Positions 1-7,447 are shown, counted from the stretch's first letter. The stretch is DNA of 10,192 nt from Euperipatoides rowelli (GCA_003024985.2 PXIH01S0032384.1); one strand, 5' to 3'. Numbers and translations: made by a program. The notes: a model not told the origin generated them from the letters alone.

Positions 1-345
1 GATTAATGAAATATATAAATAATATGAGTTATGGTGATAAGGGAGAAAGCATAGCAATCAAGAAAACATAAAAAATCATTCTTCTGAGAATAGTCTTTAA
101 TAGCTTAGAACTAAACTATCATGTATAACGAGAGGCAGAAATCTTACTTGTTCAAGGAGGAGGTTTACAGACTAAATGCTTCAAACTTTAATATAACTAA
201 TTCTTAACTATAGACTATGAAAGTAACCCAGGATAGACTGCCAATCTATCAACTTAATAAATAAATAAAATAAAATTGCTAAATTGTTGGGTGGGCCAAA
301 AAAAATTTTTTCCTGAATAAATAAATGCTGAACAATATGATGTTT
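1..345. other. Unassigned A+T-rich non-coding DNA
   Basis: No open frame of note and no recognised RNA or transposon sequence. The only local structure is a small hairpin: GATAGA at 232-237 and TCTATC at 245-250 around a 7-base loop. A TAAATAAATAAAATAAAAT run follows near 257-275, then an A8T6 stretch near 298-312. Confidence 0.6.
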
Positions 346-485
346 CAAGATTAAACAATATTACGTTGTTTCTAGCTTGGCATTTATTAATTTTTTAATA
401 TTTTTAATCTTGCAACGTTTAATCCAAAAAAGTTTTTAATTATGTCAATCTAACAGTCAATGCCAAGTAAGCCAAAAAGATTGAC
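346..485. repeat. Cluster of interleaved inverted repeats
   Basis: Three inverted-repeat pairs overlap here. CAAGATTAAACAATATTA (346-363) pairs with TAATATTTTTAATCTTG (396-412), differing by one inserted C. CTTGGCATT (376-384) pairs perfectly with AATGCCAAG (459-467). GTCAATCT (444-451) pairs perfectly with AGATTGAC (478-485). Because the arms interleave they cannot all form one simple hairpin. This suggests remnants of more than one palindromic (MITE-like) insertion or local rearrangement. No target-site duplication was found, so the element class is unassigned. Confidence 0.5.
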
Positions 486-785
486 GTAAACTATTTGGTT
501 TTGATAAAAACAAAAATAGTGTTACAATACCCATTATTTCAGAATATTCTGTTATTGTAAAACCATCTAATTCCCAGTTATGTATTCCTTACACTAATAT
601 TTACATATTTTTTTTACATATTTAGGATTTTTTAAATGTTGAAAAATAACTAGTGTATTTCATTTTAAATTAAAATTATGAAATTAAATATTAGATATTA
701 GGTGGAACTCAGCTAGTTATATTTAAAACCCCACATGTCAAATAATTTAGCATTGATATTGTCAATTTTCTAGCAATAACAATTT
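486..785. other. Unassigned A+T-rich DNA left of the hAT element
   Basis: Non-coding in all frames. It holds the 17-bp word AAATAACTAGTGTATTT at 644-660, which recurs inside the neighbouring hAT element at 1664-1680. The surrounding bases also resemble each other (TTTACATAT upstream in both), so the repeat family present inside the element may also occur outside it. Nothing else was recognised. Confidence 0.5.
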
Positions 786-793
786 GTTCTGCT
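786..793. repeat. Left copy of 8-bp target-site duplication of hAT-like element
   Basis: GTTCTGCT lies immediately outside the left terminus. It matches GTTCTTCT at 1942-1949, immediately outside the right terminus, at 7 of 8 bases. Eight-base duplications are the hallmark of hAT transposases, so the match at the expected position supports both boundaries. Confidence 0.75.
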
Positions 794-1038
794 TAAGGTT
801 TCTGAAATTATTTAAACAAAACCAAAAACTGTGGTTTTAACCAACAAAACTAAACAAAAAAAAACCCACATAATATTTGAGCAGTTTTTTTTTTTAAAGT
901 TTTTAATATTATTATTATACTTTATTAGTACTTTAATAGAAAAATAAATAAAAATTGAAGTTTGATTAAAATGGTAAATAAAAATGATTAATCATAAAAT
1001 TATTTCATATTATATAAATATCCAAGCATTTATTTGTT

Positions 1039-1150
1039 TATTTATGTCAATGAAATTAGTGGCATATATTTTTTTTTATAATGCATAGATAATTATTATA
1101 ATACAAATAAGCTAATTCATTTTAGAATTATGTAATGTTTTATTTCATTT
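1039..1150. repeat. Internal direct repeat of the hAT-like element, copy A
   Basis: This segment resembles 1642-1760 in the same orientation. The clearest shared word is the 20-bp AAATAAGCTAATTCATTTTA, at 1105-1124 here and 1713-1732 in copy B. Both are preceded by ATGCATAGAT or a close variant and a poly-T stretch, and followed by T-rich DNA with TTTCATT. Small indels separate the copies. Confidence 0.65.
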
Positions 1151-1395
1151 CATTCGAATATTATGACTAACATTGTTTGGGGTGTAATAATGTTGGTCAG
1201 GTGAAGATGTAAATTCTAAAATGATTTCTTCATAATTTGTATACTACAATATTTTAGTTCAAGATAATTCTCAACTTTGAAATAAAATTAAATGATTTAT
1301 TATTTGAATATAGTCAATTCTTTTACTTTATTTATAATTCTACCCCTTTTGCTAGCATATCCCCTATATAAAAGATAAAATTTGTCCTTCTGTCC

Positions 1396-1475
1396 TTCTA
1401 TACAAATCGACAGTTTACAAGCGTAGATCACTCTGGGTAGTTTCTATACAAATCGACAGTTTACAAGCGTAGATC
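1396..1475. repeat. 34-bp direct repeat inside the Helitron (two copies, 46-bp period)
   Basis: The 34-base sequence starting TTCTATACAAATCGACAG and ending GCGTAGATC is present at 1396-1429 and again at 1442-1475 without a difference. A 12-base spacer (ACTCTGGGTAGT) separates the copies. Perfect identity in otherwise drifting DNA points to recent duplication or gene conversion, or to a repeat unit characteristic of this Helitron family. Confidence 0.9.
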
Positions 1476-1553
1476 GTGAAATTTTACAGACAGGTATATT
1501 AAAACACTGCCGTGGCAACTAAAAAAAGTTGAAATCTAAATTATCCTTAAAAT

Positions 1554-1569
1554 GCTGGGTAACGCCGGG
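1554..1569 (+). terminator. 3'-terminal hairpin of the Helitron-like element
   Basis: GCTGGGTAACGCCGGG forms a short G+C-rich stem (CTGG with CCGG, one wobble pair) a few bases before the terminal CTAG. In Helitrons such a hairpin marks the 3' end for rolling-circle transposition; it is not a transcription terminator in the usual sense. The wobble suggests one C-to-T change in the left arm. Confidence 0.65.
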
Positions 1570-1641
1570 TACTTGAGCTAGTATGAAATAAATTGTTTTT
1601 AAATCTACCTAGTACCTTTCTGGGCAGCTTTAAATCTAGAA

Positions 1642-1760
1642 TTTATTTACATATATATGATTGAAATAACTAGTGTATTTTTTTTCTAATGATGCATAGA
1701 TTTTTAGAATATAAATAAGCTAATTCATTTTAAATTTTTATTTTCTTTCATTTTTTTAAA
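1642..1760. repeat. Internal direct repeat of the hAT-like element, copy B
   Basis: Partner of 1039-1150; the perfect 20-bp core is at 1713-1732. Its left part contains AAATAACTAGTGTATTT (1664-1680), which also occurs outside the element at 644-660. The duplicated segment may therefore be an independent repeat family rather than purely hAT sequence. Confidence 0.6.
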
Positions 1761-1941
1761 ACAAATGAATATATATTTATGTGATTGAATTTCAAAACAT
1801 GTAATTAAATTTTAACTCAAAAACTAGCATTATTTTAATGGGTTTTATTTAAAAACTAAAAAACTGTGAAAACCACAATTTTTTTATCGTAAGAAACCAA
1901 AAACCGCAGTTGAAAAAAAGGGCAGTTTATCAGAAACCCTA

Positions 1942-1949
1942 GTTCTTCT
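1942..1949. repeat. Right copy of 8-bp target-site duplication of hAT-like element
   Basis: GTTCTTCT directly follows the right terminus CAGAAACCCTA. It pairs with GTTCTGCT at 786-793, with one mismatch. Confidence 0.75.
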
Positions 1950-2827
1950 CTTAGTTGTTACCATACTGCCATTTTCTTATTGAGCATGTTAAAATAATTC
2001 ATAATGGTAAAGCCCCAAAGGATCTTTTACAGTTTTGCTCTATATTATAGACTTATCAAGTTTAATTAAACTTAAAATATTTAGTAGGATTTGGATTAGT
2101 ATGGTAATTTTTTCTTATATACAATAATATAACTTTTCCATTTTGCTGATAATGCTGCCACTCACAGAGAATGAAAAATTAATAAATAAAAAAACAATAT
2201 AACTAGGTTAGCAATAGAACATGGTGCAACTCTGAGGCATTGAATCACCTCTGATAATATTCCAATGAAGAATTGAAACAAAAGATATAGTAATGAGGAC
2301 AATTTCAGTAAAGGATTGGTTTACATTTCCCGTCCATACAATAAATAACGTTAAATTTAGCATCTACTATTTTATCTATTGAAAAAATAAGTTTTTAAAT
2401 AACTAACATTTGAAGATCAATATCAATTGGATATTATTGTAATGAAAATGAAGCTTTGAACGTACCATATGTCTTCAAATGCCCAATAATTCCATGGCAC
2501 TACTGTGCAATGGATATTTAAATTCAGAAGCACACAAACAATTTTAAATTTCTAATACAGAAAGACTTTGATTCAATGAACGCCATTTAAATTATTTCGC
2601 AAATAAGGGCAGTCTGCTGGATACTCAATTTGTTTATTACTTGAACATTCATTAGAAGAAAATCTACCTTCATTTTACTCATTTTATTCTACTTCAATAA
2701 ACATATTTATGTATAATGTGTATGCTGCTAGGCTCATAATGTGTAATATTATCAAAATAAAAGAAATTACAATATAGAATTACAGTAATAACTCAATTAT
2801 AAAACTGAATAACATCACTTACATATT
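1950..2827. other. Unassigned A+T-rich non-coding DNA
   Basis: About 880 bases with frequent stops in every frame. I see no RNA gene, transposon terminus, clear tandem repeat or strong hairpin. The right part (about 2680-2820) has the same base texture as the tandem duplication that follows and might be a further, unalignable copy, but I cannot support this by eye. Confidence 0.55.
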
Positions 2828-3320
2828 TATTTTTCTGAATAAATACTTGCTGTATTTATTATAAAGTCTTATGATGCTTACAATGTTGTGTTTATAATTT
2901 ATGTTAAATTAATCACATAACATGCATAATTTTCATTGTACTTAAAAACATAAGCTAGCAATAACTTCTTTACTAATTAACTGCATCATTGCTAATTTTT
3001 ATTACTGTACCTATTCTTTTTTTTTTTTACTAAATAAATACTTACTGGTCAAATTATAAACTCTTATCCTATTTGAAATATTATGCCTTTCTTTATTATT
3101 TTGTGTTAATTAATATCATAAACATGCATGCTTTCCATTACATTTTAAAAAAAAAAACCACAGTCAACTTATTTAGCTATTAATTGACTCATTAATTTTT
3201 AATGTGTATGTATTTTTCCCCCTGAATTAATAACTGTCAAATTTAGAATAAACTCAAATTCTACTGGTAATATTATCTTCCTTTATAATTTTGGTTAAAA
3301 TTACTGTAATGAGTTTCTGC
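2828..3320. repeat. Degenerate tandem repeat, unit about 195 bp, about 2.5 copies
   Basis: Landmarks recur in the same order and spacing. TAAATACTTGCTG (from about 2840) corresponds to TAAATACTTACTG (from about 3035) and to TTAATAACTG (about 3227). AACATGCATAATTTTCATT (from about 2919) corresponds to AACATGCATGCTTTCCATT (from 3121). GCTAATTTTTA (2991) corresponds to ATTAATTTTTA (3191). Units 2 and 3 also share AATATTATGCCTTTCTTTAT against AATATTATCTTCCTTTAT. Offsets are 190-202 bases, so small indels have accumulated. The third copy is partial or too diverged beyond about 3320. It could be satellite-like DNA or an old segmental tandem duplication; no coding content. Confidence 0.6.
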
Positions 3321-3767
3321 TTAAAACAAATTAAAAATATTTCTGCTGTCACTTATTCATGATTGATCAAATCATGAAGGATTCTAAATTCGAATGTATA
3401 ATAAAACAATATGCAATATTCACATGTGACTTGCTGCTTTACCAAACAGGAATGAATAGTGATTTTAAAAAAAATATTACAATTAGTGTGCAGGTCAAAT
3501 TGTCATCAATTTTTTAATTTTTTCATGGCTTGAACAATATTTTAAAATGGGACTCAAGTCAGCGCCCTCTATAATAAAGATACATAAGAATTCACTATGA
3601 CTGTGATATCATATAGAATAGTCAAGGAGGAGCGGCCATATGCATTTTGTATCTTACTGAGCTTAGTCATTTTCCCAAAAGACATTTTTTAAATTAGATT
3701 TTATTAAGCAAGTTTCTAGTTTAATTCAAAATATTTTAAAAGAAAAGTACAAGATAAAATGTTGTAG
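3321..3767. other. Unassigned A+T-rich DNA with one perfect 9-bp hairpin
   Basis: No gene recognised. A 9-bp perfect inverted repeat, TTCATGATT (3356-3364) and AATCATGAA (3370-3378), has a 5-base loop. Two short less A+T-rich patches, AGTCAGCGCCCTCTA near 3558-3572 and AGGAGGAGCGGCCATATGC near 3624-3642, stand out from the background but match nothing I can name. Confidence 0.5.
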
Positions 3768-3794
3768 CACTGTTCAACTCCCGGATGAACAGTG
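3768..3794. repeat. Perfect 9-bp inverted repeat
   Basis: CACTGTTCA (3768-3776) and TGAACAGTG (3786-3794) flank the 9-base ACTCCCGGA. The arms look like two transposon tips facing outward, or a simple hairpin. The right arm extends into the 13-bp word ATGAACAGTGAAT (3785-3797), which recurs at 5715-5727. Confidence 0.6.
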
Positions 3795-3797
3795 AAT

Positions 3798-4648
3798 TAT
3801 GACAATGGCCCAGGTGTGTCTGTTTTCAAATTTCCTAAAGTAAAATAATGTAAAAATCAATGGATATAAACCATCAGAAGAGGCAAATTTAGCATCCTGA
3901 CAACTTGGGAGTATGTTTATAGTTAACTATATCATTATGATTATTAGTGTAGAACAGTATAACTCATATAAAACTTCATCTAGTGGTTATTTTTTTTTTC
4001 CTAAATCTAATGTATTTTGGCTTTTCATTTTATAATAACTTATAAATATTTACACCTTGGTTTTATTAATCACTGTTTCTTTTTTATATTTATGAACCGT
4101 TAATAAAGTAAGATATAAGTGTAATTAAAAGATGTGACTTGTTTAATTATTATGAAATTGTTTTATCATTTATTTGCTTAAAAAATAATCATTTTTTACT
4201 TAACATGACAGACAACAGTTTAGAAAAGTTTTTGTTGTTTGTCTACATTAATTTACAAAAAAAGTCAATGTGTATTAATTTTGAAAATATTATTATTATT
4301 AATAGGTTTATTTATTTATTTATTTATTTACTAGCTATTTCAATATATAAACATTAAAAATCAATCAAAATGTACAATATATTCCTTTGCTTTGTGTATA
4401 TAGAAAATATTACTTTAAAAGGGAAGGGGAGATAAATACCTTTTTTTCTTACATCTTTATTTAACCCAACATGTTCTTTTTTCAGCTCATCCTACCCATG
4501 AGATCTAATAATCATTGTCATTCTTTTTGTTCATCATCAATTTCAGTACCCCATCCTAATAATGGTTTTTCTTGATGTTACTTCATTTACCTTCAAGTTT
4601 CACAATTATAAAAATGTGCCTTTTTTATCTATTGTAAATGCAAAATAG
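3798..4648. other. Unassigned A+T-rich DNA upstream of the PLE remnant
   Basis: No supported gene. A 72-codon open frame at 4139-4357 is a low-complexity product of A+T-rich DNA. The stretch contains the TTTA microsatellite at 4307-4330. The last 200 bases (about 4440-4648) are somewhat richer in C and could include more 5' sequence of the decayed retroelement, but I cannot align them. Confidence 0.5.
4307..4330. repeat. (TTTA)6 microsatellite
   Basis: Six perfect copies of the 4-base unit TTTA, bounded by GG on the left and CTAG on the right. Confidence 0.95.
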
Positions 4649-5657
4649 CCCATCACAGCTTTCAATCATATTCCACCTACCGATACCACTCAAACAGGTT
4701 TTATAAATAAACATAAATTAGAAATTCCTACATCATATATTGAAATGCTAAATAAAGCCCTAAAACTACTTACTCCCCCTAAACACAAATATAACTTTAT
4801 ACAGATATTAACTGAAATAGAAAATATTTTTTTTAATATATGTCACCTTATTTAATACCCCTCGAACTGACACACTCCCACAATTAAAAGAAAAAATCTT
4901 AAACAATTATTCTAAACTAAATAACAAAAGCAACCAAACTTCTATACCATCCCACTTAGATCTTAAAAACATAAATCAATTTTTTGCATCTAATAATATT
5001 GTTACAACAGCTGATAAACCCCATATAATAGTAGCATTAAATCGTGAATCCTCTATTCAACAAATGAAAATAGTTCTTAAAAAGAATAACTTTGTAGAAC
5101 TGAACAAAGATATACAAAACACCTTACACCTCGAATATAAGAATTTCCTGTATTGGTTACTTAAAGATAAGGTCATATCTAACTAAGCCTATAACTCTAT
5201 ATATTCATCTACTTCTACTTCTCATATTTATGGTAAATTTAAGCTTCATAAAGAGGAGTGGGGCTTTTGTCCATTGTGGCACTACTGACCCACAATGGAC
5301 ATTCTGCCACTTCAAAATGGATTATAAGCCATATAAAATAATATACACCTTCATGTCATAATATAACAAATAATGCAGATTTCATTTTTAAGTTAAATCA
5401 GATTAAATTACATCTGGATAATGTGTTTATGTCATTAAACGTGTCAAACATGTATGTCTCTATAGATACTGATTTTGTCATTAATTATATAATTACTCAC
5501 TATGGAGTAAATAAAAATAAAAGTTTTCACGTAAAATTAACAGACCTCGATCATCATCTCCTTAAAATCTGCATCAATAATTTACCATGCAATTTTTTCA
5601 GGTGCCTCTTACTCTCAGGCCCATGGCCTAGCCATGGGTAGTTCCCTTATCTGACAA
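4649..5657 (+). pseudogene. Penelope-like element reverse transcriptase, decayed and 3'-truncated
   Basis: A reverse transcriptase of the Penelope-like (PLE) type can be followed through several frames. Frame 4649-4852 carries the upstream conserved block (EMLNKALKLLTPPKHKYN, starting 4742). Frame 4821-5285 carries TTADKPHIIVALNRESS, then NFVELNKDI, then after an in-frame TAA (5184-5186) SHIYGKFKLHK, corresponding to the PLE motif YGLPKIHK. A short piece in another frame (5263-5358) gives CGTTDPQW. Frame 5357-5641 gives NNADFIFKLNQIKLHLD and LNVSNMYVSIDTDFVI, which correspond to the PLE motif around S.DV..LYTNIP. The last piece, about 5595-5651, reads GLAMGSSL, the PLE version of the motif before the catalytic YxDD. 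Two frame changes fall in T runs (near 4827-4834 and 5593-5598), two more near the 5269-5300 hairpin and 5357. The YxDD block, thumb and GIY-YIG endonuclease are not found downstream. PLEs replicate by reverse transcription, probably target-primed. This copy cannot encode a working enzyme. Family assignment rests on motif order and spacing, and I am fairly sure of it. Confidence 0.82.
5268..5301. repeat. 12-bp perfect hairpin within the PLE pseudogene
   Basis: TGTCCATTGTGG (5268-5279) and CCACAATGGACA (5290-5301) surround a 10-base loop. It lies just after the KLHK motif, where the reading frame breaks. It may be chance, or it may be associated with the local rearrangement that disrupted the frame. 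Confidence 0.75.
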
Positions 5658-6357
5658 AATCAATTTTTAGTTTCTTTAATTTTCCAATTTCCCTCCCCCC
5701 TACATCTATTGGCCATGAACAGTGAATAGAATAAAATAAAGTATCAATGTTTTAAGAGAAGCTTAACATAAAGATTTTTCCCCTATCAAAGATTAACAGT
5801 TTTTTTATATTTTTTAAATCTGTTCTGATAGACATAATTGATCTAAGATATTTATCTTAGGGGAGCAATTATCAAGAACTAGATAGAAAATGAATTTTAA
5901 AAGCCCCAATATTACCATAAGAAAGAACAATAATCAGAATTCAACAAACTGAAGACTAATGATCAGAAGTTACCATCTGTTATCAAAACGAAAGCTTTGT
6001 TATTGCTAGATTATCTGCATTCCTACAGGTGAGCTCTAGAAATTTGATTCTGAATAATTTCTATCAAAACTAGAATATAAAGCTTTGACATTAGATAAGA
6101 ATAAGGGAGGGGGTAGTGATGAGCTGTAAAAGAGAGTTTAATAGTCCATACATTTTAGGCTTTAAAATTGTTTATAAATAAGGAATACAAAAATTTATGA
6201 GATGGATCACTGACAGGAAATACTATAAAAGCAATCAATTTTATTTATTAAGGACAGGGGATAGATTAAATTATGTAATATTAAAAAAAAACATAAAAAT
6301 GAAACTAATTTATAAACTGAATGTTCAAGCGCAGCAAAGGATTATCCTATATAGTTG
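5658..6357. other. Unassigned A+T-rich DNA with two hairpins
   Basis: No gene recognised. It begins where the PLE similarity stops, includes the 13-bp word ATGAACAGTGAAT at 5715-5727 shared with 3785-3797, and contains the imperfect palindrome at 5822-5879. A second smaller one joins CTAG-AAA-TTTGAT (6036-6048) to ATCAAA-A-CTAG (6063-6073). Confidence 0.5.
5822..5879. repeat. Extended imperfect palindrome (58 bases)
   Basis: The core is CTAAGATA (5843-5850), TT, TATCTTAG (5853-5860). Outside it ATTG (5837-5840) pairs with CAAT (5866-5869), then GATA (5827-5830) with TATC (5870-5873), and GTTCT (5822-5826) with AGAAC (5875-5879), with small bulges on each side. The arms pair over most of their length. 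This could be a tiny MITE, the relic of a larger palindrome, or an RNA hairpin if transcribed; nothing in the sequence decides between these. Confidence 0.6.
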
Positions 6358-6586
6358 AGTGGTCATCTGCCACTTAGTCTCACTAGATGGCGAGCACGAA
6401 ACTCAAAAAATAAATACTCGATTAAGAAAAAAAATTCCATAAAACTTTTTTAAATATATGAGATCTATAGACTTATTAAAAGTGAAATAACCAATTTAAC
6501 TGCAAATCAATCTGTCTTAGCAATGGTCCAAAATAACTTTAAAACAAAAATAACACATTTTATAGAAAGGATCAGTTTTGAAATTT

Positions 6587-6604
6587 AAAAAAAAAAAAAA
6601 AAAA
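6587..6604. repeat. A18 homopolymer
   Basis: Eighteen consecutive A. It might be a retroposon tail, but no recognisable element body precedes it. Confidence 0.9.
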
Positions 6605-6762
6605 CCTATTAAAATAATATGTCATACATTTTCTATTTCTAATTAATTTCAAAGTCAATAACTTTGTAAAATCTTATTTTATCATTTAGTAGTACAATAG
6701 TTATAAAAAGTGTATTTTAAAAATACATACAGTATATAAGGGTAAATTAAGTATTAATTTTC

Positions 6763-6779
6763 AAAAAAAAAAAAAAAAA
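6763..6779. repeat. A17 homopolymer
   Basis: Seventeen consecutive A, 158 bases right of the previous run. The sequence between the two runs is A+T-rich and not recognised. Confidence 0.9.
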
Positions 6780-6936
6780 CTAGGTTCCATTAATAGGCCT
6801 AACTTATTTTATAAAAATAGAATCATTTCCTTTCATAATAAGGAACTATAGTTCATTTTAGTTATTTTTTTGTAATAAAAAATGTGAAAATAATGAAAGA
6901 TGAAGGTTATGGGAGTTCTGTAAACCCCCTCCTGTT

Positions 6937-6967
6937 CCACTCCTACTGAGAAAGCCAGTGGGAGTAG
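6937..6967. repeat. 12-bp hairpin with one mismatch and one wobble
   Basis: CCACTCCTACTG (6937-6948) pairs with CAGTGGGAGTAG (6956-6967) across a 7-base loop (AGAAAGC); there is one C-A mismatch and one T-G wobble. It lies in a short G+C-richer patch (about 6910-6992) in otherwise A+T-rich DNA, so it is less likely than the A/T hairpins to be chance. Confidence 0.6.
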
Positions 6968-7287
6968 AAGAGAATTTTAAGAGTGCGCACCGCATAGTAA
7001 TTTATTTTGTTTTCTAAGATAAAGTGATTCTACTTTAATTTCAAAATTAAAAACATTCTAATCCTATTAAGAATTTTCATTGGAATTTCTGAACTATGAA
7101 TATATCCTAACCAATAGGGTGGTTCTGTTGACTTCATGGGGCATCATATATCTTGCATTTGCTCACAATATTAAATACTTATTTTGTATTAAAATATATT
7201 TCACTGCTTTTCTAAACTTTTTTTTTAATTATTTTTAAATCAAATATGGCATATTCTTAAATGTTTATTTCATTGTAAAACAAAGTG
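6968..7287. other. Unassigned A+T-rich DNA
   Basis: No gene, RNA or repeat recognised. Just after the hairpin is GAGTGCGCACCGC (about 6980-6992), which contains the palindrome GTGCGCAC. Confidence 0.55.
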
Positions 7288-7384
7288 TTACAAAGAAGAA
7301 ATTCTATAAACTGCAACATCTCAAAAAATAAAACAGAATTATGTTTTCTTTAGAAAACGCCATATGACGTCAATATCCTAAGCT

Positions 7385-7395
7385 GGACTCGAGCC
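7385..7395 (-). promoter_or_regulatory. B-box-like internal RNA polymerase III promoter element
   Basis: GGCTCGAGTCC on the minus strand matches the tRNA B box GGTTCGANTCC except for C in place of the first T. It lies 32 bases from the A-box-like sequence at 7428-7439, the expected spacing. Confidence 0.5.
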
Positions 7396-7400
7396 CGGGA

Positions 7401-7447
7401 TGTCTCGGTTGGCAGCCTGACTTCATGCCAACCGACCCACCGAGACA
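7401..7447 (-). repeat. 14-bp hairpin with 8-base bulge in the SINE-like head
   Basis: On the + strand TGTC-TCGGTTGGCA (7401-7414) pairs perfectly with TGCCAACCGA (7426-7435) and GACA (7444-7447), leaving an 11-base loop and an 8-base bulge, CCCACCGA (7436-7443). The bulge repeats part of the stem (CCGA). A normal tRNA does not fold this way: the pairing joins the D-arm region to the anticodon-arm region. Confidence 0.85.

Larger units (their letters stand above)
1360..1581 (+). mobile_element. Short non-autonomous Helitron-like element, 222 bp
   Basis: The element starts TCCCCTATATAAAAG, ends GAGCTAG, and sits between A1359 and T1582. This matches the Helitron rules: 5' TC, 3' CTAG, insertion into an AT dinucleotide, no target-site duplication, no terminal inverted repeats. 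A GC-rich hairpin lies just before the 3' end: C1555-T-G-G1558 pairs with C1565-C-G-G1568 (one T-G wobble) around a 6-base loop, ending 10 bases before CTAG. This is the usual position of the Helitron terminator hairpin. There is no Rep/helicase coding sequence, so it would have to be moved by an autonomous relative. Its C/G content and CpGs contrast with the surrounding A+T-rich hAT element. Because it lies inside that element it must have arrived later. Confidence 0.8.
794..1941. mobile_element. Non-autonomous hAT-like DNA transposon, interrupted by a Helitron
   Basis: The left end begins TAAGGTTTCTGA and the right end, read on the minus strand, begins TAGGGTTTCTGA (11/12 match). Both fit the YARNG start typical of hAT termini, and 8-bp duplications flank the element (7/8 match). 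Behind each tip, in the same orientation relative to the end, is a second shared block: AACTGTGGTTTT near 826-837 on the left and AACTGCGGTTTT near 1896-1907 on the right. These make up long imperfect inverted repeats with A/T spacers. Without the Helitron at 1360-1581 the element is about 926 bp. It has no transposase reading frame and no recognisable coding remnant, so it would depend on a transposase made elsewhere. It also carries an internal direct repeat (about 1039-1150 against 1642-1760). The one mismatch in each of the TIR and TSD comparisons points to an insertion that has drifted. Confidence 0.75.
6358..6936. other. Unassigned A+T-rich DNA with A runs
   Basis: At 6358-6374 a small hairpin (AGTGG / CCACT, 7-base loop) begins a short less A+T-rich patch, to about 6410, containing CACTAGATGGCGAGCACG; I cannot assign it. 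The rest is A+T-rich with pure A runs at 6587-6604 (18 bases) and 6763-6779 (17 bases). No coding sequence or retroelement body was found adjoining the A runs. Confidence 0.5.

Noticed and set aside
4139-4357. 72-codon open frame on the + strand
   Set aside because: Composed of F, I, Y, N, L and K residues from A+T-rich DNA and ending in the TTTA microsatellite. No domain, and length within chance for this composition.
4470-4500. Poly-T followed by CAG as a splice acceptor of a host exon
   Set aside because: No open coding sequence follows and such tracts are frequent in this DNA.
5423-5641. 72-codon open frame as a separate gene
   Set aside because: It is an internal piece of the decayed PLE reverse transcriptase. 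The ATG is not a real start, since the similarity continues upstream in the same frame from 5357.
4649-5657. Hammerhead ribozyme associated with the PLE
   Set aside because: I looked for the conserved CTGATGA and GAAA core on both strands nearby and did not find it.
6587-6779. Retroposon bounded by the two A runs
   Set aside because: No recognisable element body, promoter boxes or target-site duplication in or beside the 158-base interval.
7378-7447. Functional tRNA gene on the minus strand
   Set aside because: No 3' acceptor strand pairs with the 5' end, the T stem is weak, and the middle folds into a non-tRNA hairpin.
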